Shown here piece after piece: positions 24,616 through 33,346 of a stretch of DNA of 33,752 nt. The position numbers were made by a program, and so were the translations under genes. The notes beneath the pieces were generated by a model that was given only the letters and a program-made list of their open reading frames with translations, made no database searches and had not been told where the DNA came from. Source of the stretch: an uncultured Eubacteriales bacterium (GTDB lineage Bacteria > Bacillota > Clostridia > Lachnospirales > CAG-274); the NCBI GenBank assembly GCA_949738935.1, contig CATJCJ010000307.1, positions 1-33,752 of the forward strand, given 5' to 3'. Each line of letters begins with the position of its first letter. The first letter of the stretch is position 1.

Positions 24616-24675
24616 ATGCGTATGCTTAAGAGTAAAGAGAAAATCAAGGGAAGTTTGCCCTAGATGTCTAAGGAA

Positions 24676-24717
24676 GCACCGCACAAAAGAAAATAAAAAT
24701 AATTATGCGGTATTTCT
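24676..24717. repeat. AATACCG-type imperfect palindrome ahead of trpE
   Basis: AGCACCGCACAA (from about 24675) faces AATTATGCGGTATTTC (24701-24716); 11 of 14 core positions match, with one further G-U pair. It lies between the T-box terminator and the trpE ribosome site, so it is present only in readthrough mRNA. A similar inverse motif AATGCCGATAAATT is at 24286-24299, upstream of the T-box. Confidence 0.5.
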
Positions 24718-24744
24718 CTAAGTTAATATAAAAGGAGTGGTTTT

Positions 24745-26139
24745 ATGAGAGAGCTAAAAGCTTATATAAGAAAATTTTCCGGTGATACCGAAACACCTAT
24801 AACTTTGTTCTATAAATATGTGGGAAAGGAAAAAGGATTTATTCTTGAAAGCCGAGGTGAGGGAAAGACTAATTTTTCTTTTTTGGGAAAAAATCCATCA
24901 GCTGTTTTAAAAGGAACAGATAAACTTACTATTGAGGAAAATGGTGAGGTCAGAGAGTTTAGTGGAAGACTTCTTGACGGGGTTAGAGATTACATACAGA
25001 ATTTCAATGTAGAGTGTGAGCTTGATGTGACTTTTCAAGGCGGTGCCGTGGGGGTTGTTGGATATGATATCATTAAACAATATGAGAAAATTCCTGACAT
25101 AAATCCTGATGTCATAAATACACCTATAGTGCACCTTATGGTGTTTACAGAGTTTATAATTTATGACCATTTGCACGATACTATAAATCTTGTTGTTTTG
25201 GAGGAAAAAAATGATAGCGGGAAAAAACGGGCTGTAGGGATTCTTGATAGAATGGAAGAGGAGGTAAAATCTAAAATTCCTCCAGAACATTATGATATTC
25301 CCCAAGCAAAAGAGGTCAAAGTTACCTCAAATATGACAAAAGAAGAATATATGGGAATTGTTGAGAAAGCGAAAAAATATATTTATGACGGAGATATTTT
25401 TCAGGTTGTTCTTTCTCAGAGGCTTACGGCGAAAACAGACCAAGAACCGCTTAATCTCTACAGAAAACTCAGAGCGATTAATCCTTCTCCTTATTTATAT
25501 TATTTTAATTTTGATGATTATCAGGTTGTCGGAAGTTCTCCCGAAATGCTTGTTGAGGTGAATAAGGACAGAGTTTACACTTGTCCTATCGCCGGCGCGA
25601 GAAAAAGGGGTAAGGATTTTGATGATGATATGCGTTTGGCTCAGGAGCTGAGAAATGACCCTAAGGAAAAAGCGGAGCACGTTATGCTTGTTGACCTCGC
25701 CAGAAATGATATGGGTCGTATTGCTAAAGTCGGAAGTGTTAAAGTTGAAAAGTTTATGAAAGTTCAGTATTATTCTCATGTTATGCATTTGGTTTCCCTT
25801 GTTGAGGGAATTAAAAGGGATGAGTATGACGCTTTCTCTATTTTATCTTCATTTCTGCCGGCGGGTACTCTTTCCGGAGCTCCGAAAATTCGGGCTATGG
25901 AGATAATTGAGGAGCTTGAAAACGAGAAAAGGGGAATTTATGGAGGAGCGGCTGGATATTTCAGCTTTAATGGAAATATGGACATGTGTATCGCTATCAG
26001 AACGATGATTGTTAAAGATGGAAATGTATATATGCAGGCGGGCGCTGGTATTGTCGCTGATTCTATTCCGCAGATGGAGTATGAGGAAAGTCATAACAAG
26101 GTTAGAGCGTTGGTTAAAGCTATTGGGGGTGACGTATAA
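24745..26139 (+). CDS. trpE: Anthranilate synthase component I
   Basis: TrpE converts chorismate to anthranilate with ammonia supplied by TrpG, the first tryptophan step. The N-terminal part has FILESRGEG, a variant of the LLES feedback-site motif, so inhibition by tryptophan is plausible. The chorismate-binding domain shows IFQVVLSQRL, GSSPEMLV, PIAGARKRG (usual PIAGTRxRG, so an Ala for Thr change), HVMLVDLARND, FLPAGTLSGAPK and IRTMIVKDGNVYMQAGAG. PIAG rather than PIKGT favours TrpE over PabB. At 464 residues it is a bit shorter than common TrpE (about 490-515). ATG with AAAGGAG seven bases upstream. It overlaps trpG by one base. Confidence 0.96.
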   Translation: MRELKAYIRKFSGDTETPITLFYKYVGKEKGFILESRGEGKTNFSFLGKNPSAVLKGTDKLTIEENGEVREFSGRLLDGVRDYIQNFNVECELDVTFQGGAVGVVGYDIIKQYEKIPDINPDVINTPIVHLMVFTEFIIYDHLHDTINLVVLEEKNDSGKKRAVGILDRMEEEVKSKIPPEHYDIPQAKEVKVTSNMTKEEYMGIVEKAKKYIYDGDIFQVVLSQRLTAKTDQEPLNLYRKLRAINPSPYLYYFNFDDYQVVGSSPEMLVEVNKDRVYTCPIAGARKRGKDFDDDMRLAQELRNDPKEKAEHVMLVDLARNDMGRIAKVGSVKVEKFMKVQYYSHVMHLVSLVEGIKRDEYDAFSILSSFLPAGTLSGAPKIRAMEIIEELENEKRGIYGGAAGYFSFNGNMDMCIAIRTMIVKDGNVYMQAGAGIVADSIPQMEYEESHNKVRALVKAIGGDV

Positions 26140-26705
26140 TGATAGTTCTTATTGATAATTATGATTCATTTACTTTTAATTTGTACCAATATATCGCCGA
26201 GTTTGATAGGGATGTTAGAGTTTTTAGAAATGACAGTATAACGTCGAAAGAAATTATTGATATGAGTCCTGACAGAGTGGTTATTTCTCCGGGACCTAAA
26301 ACTCCTTTTGAGGCGGGAAATTCTATTGAGATTATTAAAAATGTCGCCGGAAAAATTCCTTTGCTTGGAGTTTGTCTTGGACATCAATCTATTTGTGTCG
26401 CTTTTGGCGGTGTAGTATCGAACGCTAAAAAATTGTTTCATGGGAAATCCTCTATGATTTCTCATAATGAAAAAGGTATTTTTGAGGGGGTAAGCAATCC
26501 TTTGCAGGCGGCGAGATATCATTCTCTTTCAGCTGTTCCTGAGAAAATGCCGGAGTGTTTGGAGGTTACAGCTGAGGTCGATGGAGAGATTATGGCGGTT
26601 AAACATAAAAAATTTGATGTTGTTGGTCTCCAGTTTCATCCTGAGTCTATATATACCCCGGAGGGGATGAAACTTATTGAGAATTTTATTGGAGGGAAAT
26701 TCTGA
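26139..26705 (+). CDS. trpG: Anthranilate synthase component II (glutamine amidotransferase)
   Basis: TrpG releases ammonia from glutamine for TrpE. The class I amidotransferase triad is visible: Cys79 in LLGVCLGHQS, with His167 and Glu169 in LQFHPESI. The oxyanion loop reads SPGPKTP instead of the usual SPGPGTP. The opening VLIDNYDSFTFNL is typical. Its 188 residues are the stand-alone length; trpD is not fused to it. The ATG overlaps the trpE stop and the TGA overlaps the next start, so all three are translationally coupled. It may also serve folate synthesis as PabA, since no second copy is seen in the window. Confidence 0.96.
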   Translation: MIVLIDNYDSFTFNLYQYIAEFDRDVRVFRNDSITSKEIIDMSPDRVVISPGPKTPFEAGNSIEIIKNVAGKIPLLGVCLGHQSICVAFGGVVSNAKKLFHGKSSMISHNEKGIFEGVSNPLQAARYHSLSAVPEKMPECLEVTAEVDGEIMAVKHKKFDVVGLQFHPESIYTPEGMKLIENFIGGKF

Positions 26706-27484
26706 TGATTCTTGATGATATCGCTGAAAGAAAAAAAATTACTCTTGAGGAAAGTAATTATTGTTTTGATATTTTGAGGCTATTTGAATGTGTTAAAAAT
26801 GATTATATTCCAAGTTTTTATGACGCTTTGGCGAAAAAAGGACTTTCCATTATTGGAGAGGTCAAAAAAGCGTCCCCGTCAAGAGGTGTTATTAAAGAGG
26901 ATTTTAATCCCGTTGAAATCGCTGAGGAATATGAAAAGGCCGTTGACGCTATTTCTGTTTTGACAGAGGAATACTTCTTTATGGGCAGTCCTGAGTATCT
27001 TAAAAATATTCATAATAAAGTTTCTCTCCCTGTTTTGAGAAAAGACTTTATTATTAGTCCTTTGCAGATTTTTGAGGCGAGAGAACTTGGAGCGAGCGCT
27101 GTTTTATTAATTGTTGCTCTTTTAAAAGACAAAAGAGTTTTAAAAGAGTTTATTGATATCGCTCATGGAATTAATATTGACGCTCTTGTTGAGGTTCATA
27201 ATGAAAATGAGCTTGAGACAGCTCTTTGCGCCGGAGCGAAAATTATTGGCATAAATAATAGAAATTTATTTGATTTTTCGGAGGATATTAATACTACGGT
27301 GAGACTTTCAAAGCTGATTCCAAGCGGTGTGCTGACTGTGAGTGAAAGCAGTATTCATACTCCTGAGGATATTAAAATTATAAGTGAGGCGGGTGTTTCC
27401 GCTGTTCTTGTCGGGGAGAGTTTTATGAGATGCGACAATATTGTCAAAAAGGCGGAGGTGTTTAAAAAAGCCTATGAACACTAA
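26705..27484 (+). CDS. trpC: Indole-3-glycerol phosphate synthase
   Basis: A TIM-barrel enzyme that closes the indole ring from CdRP. Family marks are IIGEVKKASPSRGVIKEDF, ISVLTEEYFFMGS, LPVLRKDFIISPLQI, GASAVLLIVALL, GINNRNL and VSESSIHTPEDI; the general acid and base lysines in EVKKASPS and LRKDF are intact. Length 259 is normal. It starts one base into the trpG stop and ends 11 bases inside trpF. In most operons trpD would sit between trpG and this gene, but here they are joined without room for it. Confidence 0.96.
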   Translation: MILDDIAERKKITLEESNYCFDILRLFECVKNDYIPSFYDALAKKGLSIIGEVKKASPSRGVIKEDFNPVEIAEEYEKAVDAISVLTEEYFFMGSPEYLKNIHNKVSLPVLRKDFIISPLQIFEARELGASAVLLIVALLKDKRVLKEFIDIAHGINIDALVEVHNENELETALCAGAKIIGINNRNLFDFSEDINTTVRLSKLIPSGVLTVSESSIHTPEDIKIISEAGVSAVLVGESFMRCDNIVKKAEVFKKAYEH

Positions 27485-28106
27485 AATAAACGCTGAAATT
27501 AAAATTTGTGGACTTAAAACTGTCGATGATGTTTACAAAATTAATGATTTTCCTATAGATTATGTTGGATTTGTCTTCGCTGAAAGTAAAAGGAAAATTT
27601 CTAAAGAGACAGCTGTTGAAATGAAAAAGGCTCTCAGAGATGATATTAAAGTTGTTGGTGTTTTCGCGGATATGAGATTTTCAGAGGTTAGGGAAATTTC
27701 TGATTATGTCGATTTAGATGTTATTCAGCTTCATTCGGATGAGAACGATAGTTTTTGTGGAAAATTTAAAAATAAGATTGTATGGAAAAGTATTTCTGTT
27801 TGTGAGGAAAATCCTGAAATTATCGCTGAAAAATATACTAACGCTGACGGATTTATTCTGGACGCGTATACCAAAGATTTGAGGGGTGGAAGCGGAAAAA
27901 TTTTTAAATGGAAACTTGCTGAGAATTTTAGTAAAAAATATTTTACCGTTTTGGCTGGAGGGCTTTGCGAGGAAAATATTTTCGCGGCATATGAGGAGGT
28001 TAAACCGAATGTTTTGGATTTAAGTTCTTCTGTTGAGACGAACGGAATTAAAGATTATAATAAGATAAAAAATCTTATGAGGAGGATTAAAAATGAGTAT
28101 AAATAA
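27474..28106 (+). CDS. trpF: Phosphoribosylanthranilate isomerase
   Basis: TrpF isomerises phosphoribosylanthranilate to CdRP. The catalytic cysteine is in [13 protein letters not shown] (Cys12), followed by [35 protein letters not shown] and the catalytic aspartate region [18 protein letters not shown]. About 210 residues, normal. I chose the ATG at 27474, which overlaps trpC by 11 bases; a GGAGGTG lies 14 bases upstream, rather far, so coupling to trpC probably helps. It overlaps trpB by 14 bases. Its substrate is the product of TrpD, which is not encoded nearby. Confidence 0.95.
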   Translation: MNTKINAEIKICGLKTVDDVYKINDFPIDYVGFVFAESKRKISKETAVEMKKALRDDIKVVGVFADMRFSEVREISDYVDLDVIQLHSDENDSFCGKFKNKIVWKSISVCEENPEIIAEKYTNADGFILDAYTKDLRGGSGKIFKWKLAENFSKKYFTVLAGGLCEENIFAAYEEVKPNVLDLSSSVETNGIKDYNKIKNLMRRIKNEYK

Positions 28107-29274
28107 AGATTTTGGTGAGTATGGGGGACAATTTGTCCCTGAGACTCTTATGAATACTTTAAAAAAACTTGAAAAGGAATATGTTGATTATTGTTCAACT
28201 GATGAGTTTAAAAATGATTATATTTATTATATGAAAAAATATGTCGGCAGACCATCTGTTCTTTATTACGCGGAGAGACTGACTAAAATGTGCGGCGGAG
28301 CGAAAATATATTTGAAAAGAGAAGATTTGAACCATACCGGCGCTCATAAAATAAATAACGCTATAGGTCAAGCGCTTTTGGCTAAACACATGGGTAAAAC
28401 TAAAGTTATCGCTGAGACGGGAGCGGGTCAGCATGGTGTGGCGACAGCGACAGCGGCAGCTTTGTTTGATATGGAATGTGAGGTCTATATGGGAGTTGAG
28501 GATATTGAGCGACAAAAACTTAACGTTTTTCGAATGGAACTTTTGGGGGCAAAAGTGACGCCTGTCTCAAGCGGCACGGGAACTCTTAAAGACGCTACAA
28601 ACGAGGCTATCAGAACTTGGGCAGCAAGAGCAGAGGATACTTTTTACATTATAGGTTCGGCTGTCGGCCCGCATCCCTATCCAACAATGGTCAGAGATTT
28701 TCAGAGAATTATCGGTGATGAGACAAAAAAACAGATTATGGAGGAAGAGGGAAGATTGCCTGACAAAGTTTTCGCTTGTGTTGGCGGCGGAAGTAACTCT
28801 ATTGGTATGTTTTATCCGTTTGTTGAGGATAAAAATGTTGAGCTTATTGGAGTTGAGGCTGCCGGACATGGTATTGAGACGGGAGAACACGCCTCGGCTT
28901 TCGCTGAGGGCAGAACGGGTATTCTTCACGGAATGAAAACTTATATTCTTCAAGATGATGACGGACTTGTTAAAACGGCTTATTCTATCTCAGCCGGTCT
29001 TGATTATCCCGGAGTCGGACCTGAGCATTCTTATTTGAGAGACAGTGGCCGGGTTTTGTATACTTCCGTTACGGATGATGAATCTATTGAGGCTTTTAAA
29101 ACTCTTTGCCGATATGAGGGAATTATGCCGGCGATTGAAAGCGCTCACGCCTTGGCTCACGCTTTGAAAGAAGCTCCTAAAATGGATAAAGATAAAATTA
29201 TTGTTGTCAATCTTTCGGGCAGAGGAGACAAAGATGTTCATACGGTCGCTAAATATCTTGGAAAAGAATTTTAA
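28093..29274 (+). CDS. trpB: Tryptophan synthase beta chain
   Basis: TrpB joins indole and serine to form tryptophan with PLP. It begins with the classic [15 protein letters not shown]. The PLP lysine is in [11 protein letters not shown], with [17 protein letters not shown] and the phosphate loop [10 protein letters not shown], then [12 protein letters not shown] and [11 protein letters not shown]. Its 393 residues make it the standard TrpB1 type that pairs with TrpA. ATG with AGGAGG upstream, overlapping the trpF end. The next gene, trpA, follows after 15 bases. Confidence 0.98.
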   Translation: MSINKDFGEYGGQFVPETLMNTLKKLEKEYVDYCSTDEFKNDYIYYMKKYVGRPSVLYYAERLTKMCGGAKIYLKREDLNHTGAHKINNAIGQALLAKHMGKTKVIAETGAGQHGVATATAAALFDMECEVYMGVEDIERQKLNVFRMELLGAKVTPVSSGTGTLKDATNEAIRTWAARAEDTFYIIGSAVGPHPYPTMVRDFQRIIGDETKKQIMEEEGRLPDKVFACVGGGSNSIGMFYPFVEDKNVELIGVEAAGHGIETGEHASAFAEGRTGILHGMKTYILQDDDGLVKTAYSISAGLDYPGVGPEHSYLRDSGRVLYTSVTDDESIEAFKTLCRYEGIMPAIESAHALAHALKEAPKMDKDKIIVVNLSGRGDKDVHTVAKYLGKEF

Positions 29275-29289
29275 GGAGGGGTATTTGTT

Positions 29290-30060
29290 ATGAATAGAAT
29301 TGATGAAAAGTTTAAAATGTTGAGAGAAAAAAATAATAAAGCTTTTATAGCCTATATATGTGGCGGTGACCCGTCGCTTGAGGATACGGAAAAAATTGTT
29401 TATGCTCTTGAGGAGGCGGGCTGCGATGTTATTGAGCTTGGAATTCCTTTTTCGGACCCCCTCGCTGATGGCCCTGTTATTCAGGACGCGTCGTTAAGGT
29501 CTATTACAAATGGATTTAAAATTGATAAATTTTTTGAGACTGTTAGAGATATAAGAAAAAAATCTCAAATGCCTTTGGTTACTATGGTTTATTACAGTAC
29601 AATTTTTGGATATGGAAAGGAAAAGTTTATTGAAAAATGTATTTCGTTAGGGCTTGATGGGTTGATTGTTCCTGATTTGCCATATGAGGAATATGATGAG
29701 ATTTATTATTTGATTGAAAATACAGAGCTGTATCTTATTCCGCTTATCGCTATTACATCAAAAGAACGTACTCCTATGCTTGTTGAAAAAGCGAAAGGTT
29801 TTATTTATTGTGTCTCATCTCTTGGGGTTACAGGTGAAAGGAAAGCTTTTGACCAAAGAATTTATGATTATATAAACTATGTTAAAGAAAAAACAGATGT
29901 TCCTGTTTGTATAGGTTTTGGAATATCTAAAAAGGAAGATGTTGATAAATTTGAGAAGTATGCTGATGGTGTAATTGTTGGGTCGGCTATTGTGAGGAAG
30001 ATTTTTGAGAGTAAAGGCGATTTGGAAAAGGTTAAATTATTTGTTAAGGAGATTAAATGA
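29290..30060 (+). CDS. trpA: Tryptophan synthase alpha chain
   Basis: TrpA splits indole-3-glycerol phosphate and channels indole to TrpB. The TIM barrel has AYICGGDPSLEDTE, the catalytic glutamate in VIELGIPFSDPLADGPVIQ with the catalytic aspartate in PLADG, then YYSTIFGYG, GLIVPDLPYEE and CVSSLGVTGER. Length 256 is normal. ATG with AAGGAGG upstream. Its stop overlaps the start region of topB, so topB is likely read from the same mRNA. Confidence 0.97.
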   Translation: MNRIDEKFKMLREKNNKAFIAYICGGDPSLEDTEKIVYALEEAGCDVIELGIPFSDPLADGPVIQDASLRSITNGFKIDKFFETVRDIRKKSQMPLVTMVYYSTIFGYGKEKFIEKCISLGLDGLIVPDLPYEEYDEIYYLIENTELYLIPLIAITSKERTPMLVEKAKGFIYCVSSLGVTGERKAFDQRIYDYINYVKEKTDVPVCIGFGISKKEDVDKFEKYADGVIVGSAIVRKIFESKGDLEKVKLFVKEIK

Positions 30061-32225
30061 TGAAAACTCTTGTTATTGCTGAAAAACCGTCTGTTGGAAG
30101 AGATATTGCCAGAGTTTTAGGCTGTAAAAATGGAGGAGGGGGATTTATTGAGGGAGGAAGGTATGTTGTGACTTGGGCTATGGGACATCTTGTTACTCTC
30201 GCTGACCCTGAAAAATATGATGATAAGTATAAGGTGTGGAATCTTAATGATTTGCCTATTATGCCTAAAAAAACAGAGCTTGTTGTTATTAAGCAAACGT
30301 CGAGACAATTTGGCACGGTTAAAGGTCTTATTAATAGAAAAGATATTTCTGAAATTGTTATCGCTACAGACGCGGGAAGAGAGGGGGAGCTTGTCGCCAG
30401 ATGGTGTCTTGTTAAGGCGGGGAATAAAAAACCTCTTAAAAGACTTTGGATTTCATCTGTCACGGATAAAGCTATAAAAGAAGGCTTTTCTAAACTTAAA
30501 AATGGAAAGGAATATGATAATCTTTATTTTTCCGCTGTTTCAAGGGCGGAAGCGGATTGGCTTGTCGGAATTAACGCCACAAGAGCCTTGACGTCTAAAT
30601 TTAATGCTCAGCTCTCTTGCGGAAGAGTTCAAACCCCAACTCTTGCTATCATTTTGAAAAGAGAAGATGATATCAGAAATTTTCAGCCGAAACAGTTTTT
30701 TGGATTTGATGTTATATGCGAAGGGGTAAAGTTTTCTTGGATTGACTCTAAAAGCGGGGATGTTAAAACTTTTAACAGGGAAAAGAGAGATTTAGCTGTT
30801 TCAAATATTAAAAATAAAAAGGGAAAAATTGTTTCTGTTGAGAAAAACGTTAAAAAGTCTTATTCGCCGTTGTTATATGATTTGACTGAGTTGCAAAGGG
30901 ACGCTAATAAACGATTTGGATTTTCAGCCAAAGAAACACTTTCTGTTATGCAGAGTCTTTATGAGAGGCATAAAGTTTTAACATATCCTAGAACAGATTC
31001 AAGATATTTGACAGACGATATTGTTGAGACTATTCCTGAAAGACTTTCTGCTTTGCCAAAAGAATATTTTAAATTTAAAAATGTTCTTTTGAAGACAAAA
31101 ATTAAGGGAAACTCAAATTTTGTAAACAATAAAAAAGTTTCTGACCATCACGCTATTATTCCTACAGAACAGGCTGTTTATTATGATGAGTTTACAGACA
31201 GGGAAAAGAAAATTTATGATATGGTTGTTAAACGGTTTTTATGTGTTTTATATCCTCCTTTTGAGTATGAGCAGGTTAGCGTTAAATGTGAAATTGGAGG
31301 AGACATCTTTTTCGCTAAGGGCAGAAAAGTATTGAAAAAAGGATATAAGGAAGTTTATGACTATGAGGATGAGGATAATTCTGAGATTAAAGTTCAGAAT
31401 TTACCTGATTTCGTTAAGGGTCAGGAAATTTTTGCCGATAAAACTAATTTGACGGGCGGAAACACAAAACCTCCGGCAAGATTTACAGAAGCGACTTTGC
31501 TTTCCGCCATGGAAAATCCGGCGAAATATATGGAAAACAATGACAAGGTTTTGAGTAAGACTCTTGGTGAGACGGGTGGTCTTGGAACGGTTGCGACAAG
31601 AGCGGATATTATAGAAAAACTTTTTAATTCTTTCTTTATTGAAAAAAGAGGAAATGATATTTTTATTACATCAAAAGGAAAACAACTTTTAAAACTTGTC
31701 CCAAAAGAACTTAAATCTCCCGAAATGACCGCCGCGTGGGAGCTTAAACTTGGTAAAATCGCTAAGGGAACCCTTGATAAAAATTTATTTTTGAGGGAAA
31801 TTAAAGATTATACTAAAAGTGTTATTAATGAAATTAAAATCAGTGACGCTGTTTTTAAACACGATAACCTTTCAACGACCAAATGTCCTGAGTGCGGAAA
31901 ATTTATGCTTGAGGTTAAAGGGAAGAAAGGAAAAATGCTTGTTTGCCAAGACAGAGAGTGTGGATATAAAAAATCGGTTTCTATTTTGACAAACGCTCGC
32001 TGCCCTGAGTGTCACAAAAAACTTGAGCTTGTTGGTGAGGGTGAGAGTAAAAAATTTGTTTGTTCTTGTGGATACAGAGAAAGATATTCTGTTTTCCAAG
32101 AACGAAAAAAGAAAGAAAATAATAAAATGGACAAGAGAGATGTTCAGAAATTCTTGAAAAAACTTAATAATGATACCGAAATTAACAATCCTATGAAAGA
32201 TATTTTGAGCCAGCTTAAGTTTTAA
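30060..32225 (+). CDS. topB: DNA topoisomerase III
   Basis: A type IA topoisomerase that relaxes and decatenates DNA. The Toprim domain starts KTLVIAEKPSVGRDIARVLG and includes the metal-binding ATDAGREGELVARW. The catalytic tyrosine lies in LTYPRTDSRYLTDD near residue 308. Other marks are LSCGRVQTPTLAII, SDHHAIIPTEQ, PPARFTEATLLSAME and GLGTVATRADIIEKLF. The C-terminus carries cysteine motifs CPECGKF..CQDRECGY and CPECHKK..FVCSCGY, zinc-ribbon-like. Around 721 residues fits Firmicutes TopB. Two ATGs in tandem (30057, 30060); AAGGAG spacing favours the second. It is an odd member of a trp operon, with trpA overlapping its start. Confidence 0.96.
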   Translation: MKTLVIAEKPSVGRDIARVLGCKNGGGGFIEGGRYVVTWAMGHLVTLADPEKYDDKYKVWNLNDLPIMPKKTELVVIKQTSRQFGTVKGLINRKDISEIVIATDAGREGELVARWCLVKAGNKKPLKRLWISSVTDKAIKEGFSKLKNGKEYDNLYFSAVSRAEADWLVGINATRALTSKFNAQLSCGRVQTPTLAIILKREDDIRNFQPKQFFGFDVICEGVKFSWIDSKSGDVKTFNREKRDLAVSNIKNKKGKIVSVEKNVKKSYSPLLYDLTELQRDANKRFGFSAKETLSVMQSLYERHKVLTYPRTDSRYLTDDIVETIPERLSALPKEYFKFKNVLLKTKIKGNSNFVNNKKVSDHHAIIPTEQAVYYDEFTDREKKIYDMVVKRFLCVLYPPFEYEQVSVKCEIGGDIFFAKGRKVLKKGYKEVYDYEDEDNSEIKVQNLPDFVKGQEIFADKTNLTGGNTKPPARFTEATLLSAMENPAKYMENNDKVLSKTLGETGGLGTVATRADIIEKLFNSFFIEKRGNDIFITSKGKQLLKLVPKELKSPEMTAAWELKLGKIAKGTLDKNLFLREIKDYTKSVINEIKISDAVFKHDNLSTTKCPECGKFMLEVKGKKGKMLVCQDRECGYKKSVSILTNARCPECHKKLELVGEGESKKFVCSCGYRERYSVFQERKKKENNKMDKRDVQKFLKKLNNDTEINNPMKDILSQLKF

Positions 32226-32260
32226 AGCTTTCTTATAGTCAATGCGCTTGAAAAAGAACA

Positions 32261-32270
32261 AAAGGAGGTG
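32261..32270 (+). promoter_or_regulatory. Orphan strong ribosome binding site
   Basis: AAAGGAGGTG is an almost perfect anti-SD match 36 bases after the topB stop, yet no start codon with an open frame follows at a useful distance. The best frames are under 12 codons. It may be the remnant of a gene lost when the palindrome downstream arose, or chance. Confidence 0.4.
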
Positions 32271-32310
32271 AAAGTAAATTTTAGTCTCTAACTTGTTTGT
32301 TTTTTATTAG

Positions 32311-32476
32311 ATTTCTTTCGAAACTTTATTATTGATACAAATATTGTCTGAAAAAAATATTTAATTCAATGCTTTTTAACGCTTTCGGCGTTTAAAAAAC
32401 AAAACGCCTTTCACTAAAACATTGAATCAAATATTTTTTTGCTGGATTGGCATAATTTTGCGGTTTCGAAAGAAGT
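32311..32476. repeat. 166-bp nested palindrome between topB and thiD
   Basis: Outer arms ATTTCTTTCGAAAC (32311-32324) and GTTTCGAAAGAAGT (32463-32476) match at 13 of 14 positions. A second pair, 32351-32371 and 32420-32440, matches at 20 of 21 positions and its right arm ends in seven T, so it can terminate topB transcripts. Inside are two mutually exclusive small hairpins: TTTTTAACGC with GCGTTTAAAAA, and GGCGTTT (32387-32393) with AAACGCC (32402-32408). It fills most of the 302-base gap. No coding sequence is seen, and no THI-box. Confidence 0.8.
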
Positions 32477-32527
32477 CTGTTGCTTTGCTCATTTATTGAC
32501 GATATTATTATTGGAGGGTGATTTATT

Positions 32528-33313
32528 TTGAAAAAGGTTTTGACTATAGCTGGCTCGGATTGCAGCGGAGGAGCGGGCATTCAGGCGGATATTAAAACAT
32601 TTTCGGCTCACGGTGTGTTTGGTATGAGCGTTATTACTTCGGTTGTCGCGGAAAATACAAGCCGTGTTATCGATATTCAGGATGTCAGACCAGATATAAT
32701 TCAAAAACAGATTGACGCTGTTTTTGAGGATATCGGCACTGACGGGGTTAAGATTGGAATGCTTTCTGTTCCTGAATGTATTATTGCTGTTTCGGAAAAA
32801 CTTAGAGAATATAAACCACAGAATATTGTTGTTGACCCTGTTATGTATGCCAAAGGCGGCGCTCCATTGATGAAACCGGAGTCTATGGAAACTTTTATAA
32901 GAGAAATGATTCCTCTTTCATATGTACTTACACCGAATATTCCTGAGGCGGAAGGGATTTCCGGAATTGACATAAATTCTATAGAGGATATGAAAAAAGC
33001 TTGTGGTATTATATTTGATATGGGAGCTGAAAATGTTCTTATTAAAGGCGGGCATTCTTCTGGTGACGTTGAGGATATTTTGTTTGACGGCAGTGAGTTT
33101 TTCAGTTTTAAATCAAAGAGAATTGACACAAAAAATACTCATGGCACAGGGTGTACGTTGTCATCCGCTATAGCCGCAAATCTCGCTAAAAACAAAAATG
33201 TTCCTGAGGCTGTATCCCTCGCTAAAGAATATGTCACGGGCGCTATTGAGCATTCTCTTGAAATTGGAAAGGGTCACGGTCCCACTAATCATTTTTTTGC
33301 TTTTTTCAATTGA
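32528..33313 (+). CDS. thiD: Hydroxymethylpyrimidine/phosphomethylpyrimidine kinase
   Basis: ThiD phosphorylates HMP and HMP-phosphate in thiamine synthesis. The ribokinase-fold marks are TIAGSDCSGGAGIQADIKTF at the start, VDPVMYAKGGAPL, TPNIPEAEGISG, LIKGGH and the ATP/anion-hole THGTGCTLSSAIAANL. Length 261 is normal. The start is TTG, with GGAGGGTG seven bases upstream. It is followed after 33 bases by thiE. A related pyridoxine kinase (PdxK) role is less likely given thiE next door. No TPP riboswitch was found upstream. Confidence 0.95.
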   Translation: MKKVLTIAGSDCSGGAGIQADIKTFSAHGVFGMSVITSVVAENTSRVIDIQDVRPDIIQKQIDAVFEDIGTDGVKIGMLSVPECIIAVSEKLREYKPQNIVVDPVMYAKGGAPLMKPESMETFIREMIPLSYVLTPNIPEAEGISGIDINSIEDMKKACGIIFDMGAENVLIKGGHSSGDVEDILFDGSEFFSFKSKRIDTKNTHGTGCTLSSAIAANLAKNKNVPEAVSLAKEYVTGAIEHSLEIGKGHGPTNHFFAFFN

Positions 33314-33346
33314 TTTTATTTTTTTATTTGGAGGATTCTGATTTTT

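Noticed and set aside
24616-24663. A 15-codon frame right after the T-box terminator, preceded by GAGGTG, as a trp leader peptide
   Set aside because: It contains no tryptophan codons and its ribosome site is part of the terminator stem; regulation is explained by the T-box.
24352-24684. A 110-codon open frame on the minus strand across the trp leader
   Set aside because: It lies entirely over the T-box structure, has no family resemblance and an unnatural composition.
24745-26705. pabB-pabA (folate) instead of trpE-trpG
   Set aside because: The PIAG motif, the ILES feedback-type motif and the trpCFBA context favour anthranilate synthase.
32226-32527. A TPP (THI-box) riboswitch upstream of thiD
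   Set aside because: I looked for the conserved CTGAGA and the ACC-TGATCTGG-type segments and found neither; the structure present is a different palindrome.
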